This document shows, piece by piece, positions 9,193 through 17,497 of a stretch of DNA of 64,000 nucleotides. The notes under the pieces were generated by a model, which was not told the DNA's origin, did no database searches, and saw only the letters and a program-made list of their open reading frames with translations. The stretch comes from Tropicibacter sp. Alg240-R139 (GTDB taxonomy: Bacteria > Pseudomonadota > Alphaproteobacteria > Rhodobacterales > Rhodobacteraceae). Within the stretch, counting starts at the first letter, position 1, and each line of letters begins with the position of its first letter. The position numbers were made by a program, and so were the translations under genes. The stretch covers positions 225,082 to 289,081 of the forward strand of contig NZ_UNRA01000003.1 of NCBI RefSeq assembly GCF_900537075.1. The letters are read 5' to 3'.

Positions 9193-10080
9193 ATGAAAAA
9201 CCTACCCCATCTCACCTTTCTGCGCTCGTTTGAAGCTGCCGCCCGGCACCTGAGTTTCACCAGCGCATCCGAAGAGCTGAATTGCACCCAATCAGCGGTC
9301 AGCAACCATGTCCGTTCGCTTGAGGAGTTTATTGGTCGCCCATTGTTTGTACGCCTGCCGCGCTCGCTGTCTCTGACCGAGGTCGGGGAGGCGTATGTAC
9401 CTTCGGTGCGCCACGCGCTGCAGGAGATTGATACAGCAACCGAGAGTCTGATTTCACAGAAGCGCAAACGCGAGGTCGTAGTGTCATGTCCCACCAGCCT
9501 GGCGTCAATGTGGTTGGCCAGCGTGTTGCGGGGTTTCACCACCGAACATCCGCACATACAGGTCAAGGTGCACGGAACGGTTTGGGCCGATGTGGACGAG
9601 GATGTGTCGGACATCTCGATCACGATGAACCTTGCCGACGATATACCGCACGGCGCGGTGCAGCTGTGGGCCGAACGGCTGATGCTGGTCTGTGCGCCGG
9701 GGTTTTTGGTTGAAGGTGAGCCGCTGACTCGGCCCGAGCAACTGCCGCATGCCCGTCGTATTCAGGTGCTGGGGCGGCCGGTTTATTGGGAATTGGTAGC
9801 GAAACATTTTGATCTGCCCCCTCTAGTGGCCGCGGGTCAGCATCAAACGGATGTGTCCACGCTCGCGCTGGAATTGGCGGCCGAGGGTATGGGGTGTGTG
9901 GCTCTGCCGCGAGCTGTTGTGTTGCCCTATCTTAGGCGTGGTCTGGTGGTAGAACCCTTTGCTACAGACATCGCGAACCCTTGGATTTACTGTGCCAAGT
10001 TCAAGGACCGCACACCGGCACCCGCAGTGAAGTTGTTCAAATCCTGGTTGCTGAGCGCAGCCATGGGGTTGGAGACGTAA
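9193..10080 (+). CDS. LysR-family transcriptional regulator
   Basis: The start is the ATG at 9193, giving 295 residues, the usual LTTR length. Seen: an N-terminal winged helix-turn-helix (FEAAARHLSFTSASEELN then TQSAVSNHVRSLEE, residues ~10-45) followed by a substrate-binding domain of the GcvA-like type. It is divergent from the MmgE/PrpD-MttB operon across a 196-bp intergenic region, the standard arrangement for an LTTR regulating its neighbour. The effector is unknown; a methylated amine or derived acid is inferred. The gene ends 16 bp before a dispersed repeat element. Confidence 0.92.
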   Translation: MKNLPHLTFLRSFEAAARHLSFTSASEELNCTQSAVSNHVRSLEEFIGRPLFVRLPRSLSLTEVGEAYVPSVRHALQEIDTATESLISQKRKREVVVSCPTSLASMWLASVLRGFTTEHPHIQVKVHGTVWADVDEDVSDISITMNLADDIPHGAVQLWAERLMLVCAPGFLVEGEPLTRPEQLPHARRIQVLGRPVYWELVAKHFDLPPLVAAGQHQTDVSTLALELAAEGMGCVALPRAVVLPYLRRGLVVEPFATDIANPWIYCAKFKDRTPAPAVKLFKSWLLSAAMGLET

Positions 10081-10096
10081 TATTCCGATCTCGAAA

Positions 10097-10228
10097 CGCT
10101 CCCGCCCGTCGTCGATGTTTCTGACGAAACATCTCCTCCCGTTGGGCCGGGCACTGTGCTTTGCGCAGTGCCCGGCCCAAAGCCGCCAGCGGTGCCGACG
10201 CAGTCGGGATCGCGCGGGTGCGGGAGCG
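10097..10228 (-). repeat. Dispersed intergenic repeat, copy 1 (132 bp)
   Basis: Element bounded by the inverted ends CGCTCCCGC and GCGGGAGCG. Inside are a GATGTTTC-TGAC-GAAACATC hairpin, a central 13-bp stem (GGGCCGGGCACTG with CAGTGCCCGGCCC) and a CCGAC-GCA-GTCGG hairpin. The same modules recur at 26359-26447, 44201-44398 and 49198-49298. It lies between convergent genes, 19 bp past the stop of the minus-strand flavoprotein gene. Non-coding; a structured 3'-UTR/terminator module or a REP/MITE-like element. Confidence 0.85.
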
Positions 10229-10247
10229 CTTGCGAGATGGGTGAGCC

Positions 10248-12665
10248 TTATCCCCGCAACCGTTCCCCTTTGGGATCAAACGGAGCTTCGGTCAGTAGAA
10301 CTGCCTTGTGAGGCCTGCCCAGAATGAACACCTCCAGCTCGTCGCCTGGCTGGGCCACTTTGGGGTCGGCGAAACCAATCGCCAGCGATTTTCCGACAGA
10401 GTAGCCATAGGCACCTGACGTCACCCGGCCGACCGACTTACCATCTTTCGTGAAGATCGGCTCGCCGCCCGAAGCGTCGGCATCGTGAACTGCGTCCACT
10501 TCAAACACTGACAGCACCTCGCGCGATGGATTGTCCTTTATCGCCAGATAGGCGTCCTTGTTCAGGAACTCTTTGTCGAGCTTGATCAGGCGTTCCAACG
10601 CCACCTCTTGTGGCCAATACTCGGGGCTGTATTCGCGACCCCACGAGCCATAACCCTTTTCGATTCGTAAGCTGCCCAATGCACGCCCGCCCACTGGTCC
10701 GCCGTCAAACTCGCGGGCCCGTTCGATCAGCGCAGTGTAAAGCCGGACCTGATCAGCCTCGTCGCAGTGCAACTCCCACCCCAGATCGCCGGTGAAAGAG
10801 ACGCGGATCGCCAGACAGGTCACACCTGCCACCTCGATCGTGGCGGACCGCATGAAGCGGAAGGCCTCGTTTGACAGATCCGAGTTGGTCATCCGCCGCA
10901 GCATGTCGCGCGCTTTTGGACCGGCCACATTGAAGCCCGCGATGCGATTGGTGGCGACCTCGAATGTGGTGCCCTCGGGCAGTTCGATCATATTGAAAAA
11001 GCGCTGGTGACAACGCTCAGCCATACCCGAGCCGACCATCATGTATTCGTCGTCCGCCACCTTGGTGATGGTGAAATCGCCCGCAATGCCACCCCGTACG
11101 CCGATCAGCGGCGTCAGGCACGACCGCCCGACCTCGGACGGCGCATAGTTGGCCACCAGCGCGTCCAGCCACTGTTGCGCGCCGGGGCCTTTGATCACGT
11201 AGTTGGCAAAGTTTGAGATGTCGATAACACCCACGTTTTCGCGCAGCATCTTCACCTCTTCACCCACGGGTGCCCACCAGTTCTGGCGGGTAAAACTGTT
11301 GGTGTCCACAATGCCGGGCTTGTCAGCAAACCACAGTGGATGTTCCCAGCCGCAATTAATGCCAAATACCGCGCCCAACTCTTTCTGCGTCTCATAGGCG
11401 GGGCGCACTCGGGCGGGGCGGCCTGCGCTGCGTTCCTCGTTCGGGAAATGGATGGCAAAGCGGTGGGTGTATTGATCTTCGACCCGCGCCTTGGTGAACT
11501 TTTTGTCGGCCCAATCGCCAAAGCGCGCCAGATCCCAAGCGAACATGTCGTATTGAGGTTCACCTTCGATCATCCACTGCGCCGCCAGCAGTCCTAAACC
11601 ACCCGATTGAGAGAAGCCGGGGATAATACCGCCGCAGAGGAAGTAGTTTTTCAGCTCCGGCACCGGCCCCCAGAGCGCGTTGCTGTCCGGCGACCAGATC
11701 ATCGGGCCGTTGATCACCCGCTTCACACCAGCGGTGGCCGCGGCCGGGACACGCTCGGTCGCGCGGATTACGTTTTCCATGATCCGATCCAGATCATCGG
11801 GAAACAGTTCATGGGCGAAATCCAGCGGCGTGCCGTTTTCAGCCCAGAACCTCATGTCCTTTTCATAGGCGCCAATCAGCAGGCCGTTGCCTTCTTGACG
11901 GAAGTAGTACTCGCCATCGCGGTCGGCAATCGACGGCAGGCGGCGGCCCAAGTTGGCGACCTCGTCAATGGTTTCGGTTACAAAATACTGGTGCTCGGTG
12001 GGTTGCAGCGGCAATTCAAGCCCGGCCAAAGCCGCCACCTCACGCCCCCAAAGGCCAGAGGCGTTCACAACCCATTGCGTGTGAATGTCGCCCTTGTCGG
12101 TGCGCACGATCCATGAGCCATCGGCTTGCTGCTCGGTGCCGATCACGGGGCAGAAGCGTTCGATGGTGGCACCCATCTTGCGTGCGCCAGTTGCGTAGGC
12201 GTGTGTCACGCCCGAGGGGTCGACGTTACCACCATCGGGTTCATACATGATGCAGCGGATGTCATCGAATTGCGCCAGCGGGTGCAGTTCCTTGGCCTGC
12301 TCGCGGCTGACCTCGTGAAAGTTCAAGCCGTAGAACCGCGCCTTGGCCTCTTGCAGGCGCAGCTGGTGTTCACGTTCTTCGGTCTGCGCCAGATAAAGCG
12401 ATCCAGGTTGAAACACGCCGCAGCCTTGGCCGGTTTCCTGCTCCAGCTCTTTGTACAGGTTCATCGTATAATGCTGGATACGGGTGATGTTGTTATTGTC
12501 GTGCAGCCCATGAATGTTGGCCGCTGCATGCCATGTGGAGCCGGACGTCAGCTCGTCCCGTTCCAGCAGGATGCTGTCCGTCCAGCCGAGCTTGGCCAGG
12601 TGGTAGAGGATGGAACAACCGGCAAGGCCGCCCCCGATTACAACGGCCTGGGCGTGGGTTTTCAT
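10248..12665 (-). CDS. Dimethylglycine/sarcosine dehydrogenase-like flavoprotein (DAO + GcvT domains)
   Basis: 805-residue two-domain enzyme. An N-terminal FAD-dependent DAO domain carries the dinucleotide motif VVIGGGLAGCS and the SGSTWHAA segment, whose His46 corresponds to the histidine that covalently binds FAD in dimethylglycine and sarcosine dehydrogenases. An FAO_M middle segment and a C-terminal aminomethyltransferase (GcvT-like) domain with folate-binding character follow. Such enzymes oxidatively demethylate N-methylglycines and pass the one-carbon unit to tetrahydrofolate. It fits the methylated-amine theme of the MttB/PrpD cluster and could act on sarcosine released by N-methylhydantoin breakdown. 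The exact substrate (dimethylglycine, sarcosine or a related amine) is not resolvable here. Confidence 0.88.
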   Translation of the reverse strand: MKTHAQAVVIGGGLAGCSILYHLAKLGWTDSILLERDELTSGSTWHAAANIHGLHDNNNITRIQHYTMNLYKELEQETGQGCGVFQPGSLYLAQTEEREHQLRLQEAKARFYGLNFHEVSREQAKELHPLAQFDDIRCIMYEPDGGNVDPSGVTHAYATGARKMGATIERFCPVIGTEQQADGSWIVRTDKGDIHTQWVVNASGLWGREVAALAGLELPLQPTEHQYFVTETIDEVANLGRRLPSIADRDGEYYFRQEGNGLLIGAYEKDMRFWAENGTPLDFAHELFPDDLDRIMENVIRATERVPAAATAGVKRVINGPMIWSPDSNALWGPVPELKNYFLCGGIIPGFSQSGGLGLLAAQWMIEGEPQYDMFAWDLARFGDWADKKFTKARVEDQYTHRFAIHFPNEERSAGRPARVRPAYETQKELGAVFGINCGWEHPLWFADKPGIVDTNSFTRQNWWAPVGEEVKMLRENVGVIDISNFANYVIKGPGAQQWLDALVANYAPSEVGRSCLTPLIGVRGGIAGDFTITKVADDEYMMVGSGMAERCHQRFFNMIELPEGTTFEVATNRIAGFNVAGPKARDMLRRMTNSDLSNEAFRFMRSATIEVAGVTCLAIRVSFTGDLGWELHCDEADQVRLYTALIERAREFDGGPVGGRALGSLRIEKGYGSWGREYSPEYWPQEVALERLIKLDKEFLNKDAYLAIKDNPSREVLSVFEVDAVHDADASGGEPIFTKDGKSVGRVTSGAYGYSVGKSLAIGFADPKVAQPGDELEVFILGRPHKAVLLTEAPFDPKGERLRG

Positions 12666-13013
12666 CGGCTTTTGTCTCCGTCAATGCGCTGGAGGAGACG
12701 CTAACCGGGACTGCGGCTCAACACCCGTCAAAAAATTGGGGGGCGAGCCACGGATTTTGTTGTGCGAGCTGTTCCCTAACGTCCGCTCTGAGCCCAAAGG
12801 GTTGGGACTCTGCAATGCAACCAGTGTCAGCTCTCCAAGTTTGCAGCTCCAACATTGATGTACGCAAACCAACCGCAACATTTGGGTAGGATATTCAGTC
12901 AGAAATCCATTAGGGGTGAGCTAGTTTGTAACATTTTTTGCCAACTATCTTGATGTTTTGTTTCATTTAGCATTGAGTTGTTCGGTCTAAACCGCTTACG
13001 ATTGGAGAGCGTC
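12666..13013. other. 348-bp intergenic region between the divergent flavoprotein and Rieske genes
   Basis: No coding sequence is supported. The left part has ordinary composition with a small hairpin (CCCAA-AGGG-TTGGG near 12799). The right part (about 12890-12990) is clearly AT-richer than the neighbourhood and probably carries the promoter of the Rieske gene. The composition shift is compatible with the start of an acquired segment. Confidence 0.5.
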
Positions 13014-14177
13014 TTGCCCACAACAGCACCGGTTGCGTCACAAAATTCATCAGAACAGCCCCTTCTGAACACACCTCAAATGGTGCGTCGTATTTTTGAT
13101 CACATCGACAACAAAACCACTGACCTTGGTACAGAGACATGGAATGAGCCAGTCGCGAACTACAGATCACAGGCGCGCTTAGATGCCGAATTGGATCTGA
13201 TAAAGCACTCTTTCGTTGTGTTTTGTCCCAGCCTGGCTTTGGCGAAAACGGGCGACTACGTTGCCCGGTCTGCAGCAGGGGTGCCCTTGATCGCAGTACG
13301 GGCCGAGGATGGCACTGCGAAGGTCTTCAGAAACGCGTGTCGCCACCGCGGGGTGCAAGTGGCTGAGGGTCATGGCTGCAAGCGCGTGCTAGTGTGTCCC
13401 TATCATGGGTGGGCCTATGCGTTGGATGGCCAGCTCAAGAATATTCCCCACGGCGGGGGCTTTCCCGAAGTCGACGCCAAAACGAGTGGTCTGGTGCCCG
13501 TGCCGAGCAAGGAAATCGACGGTCTTGTCTATGTGGGGCAAGAGGCTTCCGACTCGGCGGCCTCCCCCCTTGAAGTCATTCCCAAGATCATTCCCGACAA
13601 TTATGAACTGGTTGAAGTCGACGAAATGGATGTTGACGCCAATTGGAAGCTCTACATCGAAAGTGCGCTTGAGGGCTATCATATCCGATCCACGCACACG
13701 CAGACATTCTTCCCTGTTCAGTATGATAACCTGACAGTTGTGGAAAGGTTTGGAGCGAACTCTCGGGTCACGTTCCCGTACCAAACCATCGAAAAGTTAC
13801 GCAACAAGCCGCAGGAAGAATGGTCAACGGATGGCCGCGTGACCCATGCTTACCACCTGTTTCCAAACGTGCTCGTGTCAACCTTTCCCAATTGCCTGCA
13901 GGTTGTGGTTCTGGAGCCCCTGGGCTTGGAGCGGACGCGTCAACATACCTATCTGCTTGGCCGTGTTGCGGAAGGCACGGATGAAGAGCGAAAAGCGCTG
14001 ACGGAGTCCATTTTGCAAGGTCAGGCATTCGCGAAAACCGGTGCCATTGAGGATCGCGAGGTCGTCATGTCGGCGCAACAAGGGCTGAACAGCGGTGCTA
14101 ACGACCAACTGACATTTGGACTGTTTGAAAGCGCAATTGGGCGGCTTCATGCAGGCCTTCAGCGGGCGCTTGGTTAA
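13014..14177 (+). CDS. Rieske [2Fe-2S] aromatic-ring-hydroxylating oxygenase alpha subunit
   Basis: Terminal oxygenase alpha subunit. Seen: the Rieske cluster ligands CRHRG and CPYHGW about 100 residues in, and a C-terminal catalytic domain with an EGYHIRSTHTQTF segment supplying a mononuclear-iron histidine. The TTG at 13014 is chosen because GGAG lies 6 nt upstream; ATG 13080 is the alternative start, with a weaker ribosome site. About 387 residues, normal for the family. No ferredoxin reductase or beta subunit is adjacent, so the electron donor is elsewhere or the pathway is incomplete. A PaaX-like regulator follows directly. Substrate unknown: an aromatic acid or a quaternary amine are both possible for this family. 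Confidence 0.85.
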   Translation: MPTTAPVASQNSSEQPLLNTPQMVRRIFDHIDNKTTDLGTETWNEPVANYRSQARLDAELDLIKHSFVVFCPSLALAKTGDYVARSAAGVPLIAVRAEDGTAKVFRNACRHRGVQVAEGHGCKRVLVCPYHGWAYALDGQLKNIPHGGGFPEVDAKTSGLVPVPSKEIDGLVYVGQEASDSAASPLEVIPKIIPDNYELVEVDEMDVDANWKLYIESALEGYHIRSTHTQTFFPVQYDNLTVVERFGANSRVTFPYQTIEKLRNKPQEEWSTDGRVTHAYHLFPNVLVSTFPNCLQVVVLEPLGLERTRQHTYLLGRVAEGTDEERKALTESILQGQAFAKTGAIEDREVVMSAQQGLNSGANDQLTFGLFESAIGRLHAGLQRALG

Positions 14178-14184
14178 CGGCTTC

Positions 14185-15021
14185 ATGCTTTCAAAGGTGA
14201 AAGGCCCTAACCCTGCTGATCTAATAAATTTCCAACGACGCCCCACTGCAAAGCGGTTGATCTTGTCTTTGCTCAGCCAGCCGAACATGGCCACGTTATC
14301 CTTGCGCCAACTGGCCGCCTGGGGCGCGTTGCTCGACCAAAAGCCAGCGGCGATCCGCGTAACTGCTGGCCGATTGGTCAAGGAAGACCTGCTCGAAACG
14401 GTCCGTAGAGGGGTCTATAGGGTTGGTCCCGCTGGAATGGTGCTCAAGAACAAGGCGTCCGAATGGATGACTGCCCTTGACCAAACACGCGACTGGGAAG
14501 GGGCTTGGCTTTGCGTCCACACAGCGCATATTGGCAAAGCAAACCGACGCAATTTGCGCTCCCGAGAACGCGCCTTTCGCTTGTTCGGATTCAAAGAGCT
14601 GGTTGATGGAGTTTGGATCAGACCAGACAACCTGGCGCACACGGCCACAGAAATGTACGCGGCGCTTTGCCAGCTTGGGCTAGAGCCAGAGGCAGTGCTG
14701 TTACGCTCTGACGTGATTGTGCAGGAGCGGGGACAACTGCCTTTAGGTCTTTGGGATGGTGGTGCCTTGAATGCGGGCTATGAAAGGGGCGTCGAGCTGC
14801 TTCAACGCAGCCAAAAAGAGCTAAAGGGGCAAGACCTGCGCAGTGTCACGAGGGAAACATTTTTGATCGGTGAACACGTGATCCGGCAGATAAACGCAGA
14901 CCCTTTGTTGCCCACAGAATGCATTGATGCGTCCAAGCGCGAAAGCTTGGTTCAGGCAATGAAGCAATACAGCGCATTTTGCCATTCCCATTGGGCCGCG
15001 TTTTTGGAGCAGTCCGAATGA
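14185..15021 (+). CDS. PaaX-like transcriptional regulator
   Basis: 278-residue protein resembling PaaX, the GntR-like winged-helix repressor of phenylacetate catabolism, with an N-terminal helix-turn-helix (about residues 25-75) and a long C-terminal effector region. The ATG at 14185 lies 7 nt after the Rieske stop; in-frame ATGs further upstream sit inside the Rieske gene and are less likely. Context suggests it controls the Rieske oxygenase and whatever pathway the downstream hydrolase remnant once belonged to. Family assignment rests on overall pattern; confidence moderate. Confidence 0.72.
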   Translation: MLSKVKGPNPADLINFQRRPTAKRLILSLLSQPNMATLSLRQLAAWGALLDQKPAAIRVTAGRLVKEDLLETVRRGVYRVGPAGMVLKNKASEWMTALDQTRDWEGAWLCVHTAHIGKANRRNLRSRERAFRLFGFKELVDGVWIRPDNLAHTATEMYAALCQLGLEPEAVLLRSDVIVQERGQLPLGLWDGGALNAGYERGVELLQRSQKELKGQDLRSVTRETFLIGEHVIRQINADPLLPTECIDASKRESLVQAMKQYSAFCHSHWAAFLEQSE

Positions 15022-15349
15022 AGGTACCCACCTTTTCCGAGCTGATGTCATAGCCGCCTCTGATCCAAGACTGCACAAGCCCGGTGAACTCGATGCTGTT
15101 GTCTTGGTAAAGGAATTGGCCATAAATCTCGAATATCTTAAGCCCACTTTTGGGCAACCGCCGGTGTAGGCGTACTGCGTTGTCGACCGTAAGAAACGCG
15201 TCATGTTCACCCCAAAAGATTTGGACAGGCACATTCAGCTTAGAGGCAATGCTGACATTCGAATTGATTTGTTCAACGGCAGCAAAGTCCGCATAGCGGC
15301 CTTTGGGTCGTAATTCGTCTACGAGAAACCAAGAGCTTGCTGCGCGGAG
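15022..15349 (-). pseudogene. C-terminal remnant of an alpha/beta hydrolase
   Basis: The minus strand reads an open frame from about 15349 downward that matches the C-terminal third of an alpha/beta hydrolase: VPVQIFWGEHDAFLTVDNA (the GxxD catalytic-acid strand), RLPKSGLKIFE and a final WIRGGY. The nucleophile elbow and N-terminal two thirds are absent, with a stop immediately upstream. The usual catalytic-His position reads Gln (GQFLYQD rather than GHFxYQD). After WIRGGY the frame runs on into the PaaX gene without a proper stop. It is therefore a decayed fragment, opposite in strand to the Rieske/PaaX pair. Confidence 0.65.
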
Positions 15350-15376
15350 TCAAAAGCTAGAGGCGTTCGATCTCAG

Positions 15377-15425
15377 TCGGCGGGGAAGGGGCACTGCCCC
15401 CGTCGCTGCGCGACCTTCCCGCCGA
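15377..15425. repeat. Three-branched inverted-repeat element (cloverleaf-like)
   Basis: An outer stem (TCGGCGGGGAAGG with CCTTCCCGCCGA, one bulged G) encloses two adjacent small hairpins, GGGGCA-C-TGCCCC and GTCG-CTGCG-CGAC. It sits 25 bp beyond the stop of the minus-strand class V PLP gene, so it could serve as its 3' end structure. No T-tract follows, so a simple intrinsic terminator is not obvious. No second copy was found in this window. Confidence 0.6.
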
Positions 15426-15449
15426 ATTTGGTTCAAGAAATATGGGCCA

Positions 15450-16715
15450 TCAGGCGGCGATGGTTTTCATTGCCGCCAGAAACTGCGCCACTTCGTGTTC
15501 CGAGTTGTAGTGGCACATTGACACGCGCACACAGCCATCCAGCCCCAGAGGCGTTAGGATGTTGCCCGAGTAATGGTCGGCTTTGCGCAAGTGAGTGCGG
15601 ATGCCTTGTTCATTCAGCATCTTGACCACATCCACCGATGGCACGCCGGTCACGGTCAATGACACCAGCCCCTCGCGCGCGGGGTTGTCGACGCCGCCGA
15701 TGATTTGCACCTTTTCCATGTCCTTGAGGCCCGCCAAGTTGCCGGTGCCGTGGATCATCGCGTCGGTGAGTACCTTTTCCTGAGCATGGATCGCCTCTCC
15801 GGCGGCGACGAATTTGGCGCGGCGGTCTTTGGGGTTAGAGGTGGTGGCATCGCTGACCTGTTCGCCCAGCCATTCGAAATAGGATACGACGTCGGACATG
15901 GTGGCATAAGACCCGGTGTCGCGGGTGCCCATTTCCCAGTTGTCCTCGGGTCCGTCGATCAGCGAGTTGTGCGGCAGGTGGGTCAGCCGGCCCGAGATCC
16001 AGGCGACGCCATAGCCATGGCGCGAGAACACCTTGTAGGGAGAAACCACGTAGCCATCGACGTCATAGGCGGTCAGGTCGATGCGACCGTGGGCGGCGTG
16101 CTGGATGCCGTCGACGATGATAAAGCAGTCGGGCGCTACGGTGCGGATCGCCTTGACCACGGCTTCGACATCGACGCCCATTCCGGTGACGGGCGAGGTA
16201 TGGACGATGGTTGCGACCTTGGTGTCGGGCGTGACCTTGGCGGCATAAGCTTCGGCGGTCACTGTGCCGGTGTCGTCGTCATGCTCGACCAGAATGTGGG
16301 TCTGTCCGGCCACACCTGCCCATCGGTCACAGGCGCTGCGGGTCGCGGGGTGTTCCAGGGTGGTGCCCAGAACCTGACCCGCGCCGGTGCCCAGGCAGGC
16401 GTTCATGATCAGACGAAAGAGCAGCTCGGTGCCGCTTTCGCCGACAAAGAACTGCCCCCCCGGCGCGTTCATGAAAACGGCCATGTCTTCCTTGGCCTTG
16501 GTGATCACGCGGACCAACTCGTGACTTCCGGGGTTGTCGCGTCCCTGGTTGTCGGGGATTGCGGCGTAAGCCTGCGATGTGTCCACCACCGAGTTCAACG
16601 TCAACGCACCGCCCGCGTTTTCAAAGAAAATGCGTTCGCCCTGCTGCGGGCAATGGTCGATCTGGGCAAACCGGCCACGGATATCGTTCAGCAACTCGGG
16701 GGTGATATGTGTCAT
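15450..16715 (-). CDS. Class V PLP-dependent aminotransferase / cysteine-desulfurase-like protein
   Basis: 421-residue fold-type I PLP enzyme. Seen: FFENAGGALT near the N-terminus, a GTTLEHPATRSA segment, an Asp in the IIVDGIQHAAHG motif for the pyridine nitrogen, and the Schiff-base lysine in SPYKVFSRHGYG. Enzymes of this class include SufS-like desulfurases, selenocysteine lyases and kynureninase-like proteins. No sulfur-carrier or Fe-S assembly genes are adjacent, so a specialised lyase or aminotransferase acting on a small amino compound is as likely as a desulfurase. A hairpin element follows its 3' end. Confidence 0.82.
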   Translation of the reverse strand: MTHITPELLNDIRGRFAQIDHCPQQGERIFFENAGGALTLNSVVDTSQAYAAIPDNQGRDNPGSHELVRVITKAKEDMAVFMNAPGGQFFVGESGTELLFRLIMNACLGTGAGQVLGTTLEHPATRSACDRWAGVAGQTHILVEHDDDTGTVTAEAYAAKVTPDTKVATIVHTSPVTGMGVDVEAVVKAIRTVAPDCFIIVDGIQHAAHGRIDLTAYDVDGYVVSPYKVFSRHGYGVAWISGRLTHLPHNSLIDGPEDNWEMGTRDTGSYATMSDVVSYFEWLGEQVSDATTSNPKDRRAKFVAAGEAIHAQEKVLTDAMIHGTGNLAGLKDMEKVQIIGGVDNPAREGLVSLTVTGVPSVDVVKMLNEQGIRTHLRKADHYSGNILTPLGLDGCVRVSMCHYNSEHEVAQFLAAMKTIAA

Positions 16716-16862
16716 GAAGGCTCCGTCAGGTTGGCGCAGAAAGTCCAGCGCAAGCTATGGCCTGAGTTATGCAATGACACGCAAAACTTTCTAGCCCTTA
16801 AGGTGCGAATTGATATTGAATTCAGTGAGCGGTCATCCGTCAGATTGTGATGTATCCTGACC

Positions 16863-17363
16863 CTAAGACCTGTAAGCGCCCGAGGAATAGGTCAGCTCAT
16901 AGGAGTGACTGTAGAGCTCGAACACGATTCCGAACGGATCCTCGACATAGACCATCCGATAAGGTTTCTCTCCGGGATAGTAGTAACGGATTGGCATGCG
17001 CTGCTTGCCACCAGCTGCCACGATCTTGTCCACCAGCCCCTCGACATCCGGGTCCTGGATGCAGAAATGAAAGGTTCCGTTGCGGCGAAAGTCCATGTTG
17101 TTTTCTGCCGGGTAATTTCCGTCAAACTCGAAAATCTCGATCCCCACGCGGTCTGCGGTCGCCAGATGTGCGATACGTAATTTACGCCACTCTGGTCCGA
17201 ACACATCCGTGCACATGACGCCAATGTCGCTGTCGTCTTCGGTGACGTCTGTTGGTGGCATGATCACGTAGAACCCCATGATCTGCGAATAGAACTCGAC
17301 GGCGGCATCGACGTTTGGAACCGATAAACCAATGTGGGAAAATGTGCGGGGATACTGTGTCAT
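16863..17363 (-). CDS. VOC superfamily (glyoxalase/bleomycin-resistance/dioxygenase) protein
   Basis: 166-residue protein with one VOC module pair. Seen: FSHIGLSVPNVDAAVEFY at the start, GTFHFCIQDPDVEGLVDKI in the middle and MVYVEDPFGIVFELYSHS at the C-terminus, supplying the usual His/Glu metal positions. The ATG at 17363 has a clear GGAGG site; the longer in-frame version does not. It lies downstream of betB but an intrinsic terminator separates them. Substrate unknown. Confidence 0.85.
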   Translation of the reverse strand: MTQYPRTFSHIGLSVPNVDAAVEFYSQIMGFYVIMPPTDVTEDDSDIGVMCTDVFGPEWRKLRIAHLATADRVGIEIFEFDGNYPAENNMDFRRNGTFHFCIQDPDVEGLVDKIVAAGGKQRMPIRYYYPGEKPYRMVYVEDPFGIVFELYSHSYELTYSSGAYRS

Positions 17364-17441
17364 GAAACCTCCGAAGAAAACGCGCTGAAATTGCCTTGGA
17401 AAGGAACATAGCACGACCTGCTGTGCGACCTAGAGTGCAGG

Positions 17442-17475
17442 AAAAAACGGCCCGACAGATCCTTGCCGGGCCGTT
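17442..17475 (-). terminator. Intrinsic terminator of betB
   Basis: On the minus strand ACGGCCCG pairs with CGGGCCGT around a short loop and is followed directly by a run of six T. It begins about 20 bp after the betB stop codon. Confidence 0.85.
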
Positions 17476-17497
17476 CTTTGTCAGGTTGTCGCTGTGA

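Noticed and set aside
15705-16850. 381-codon plus-strand frame opposite the class V PLP enzyme
   Set aside because: Glycine/aspartate/valine-rich shadow with no domain; the minus strand carries a clear PLP enzyme.
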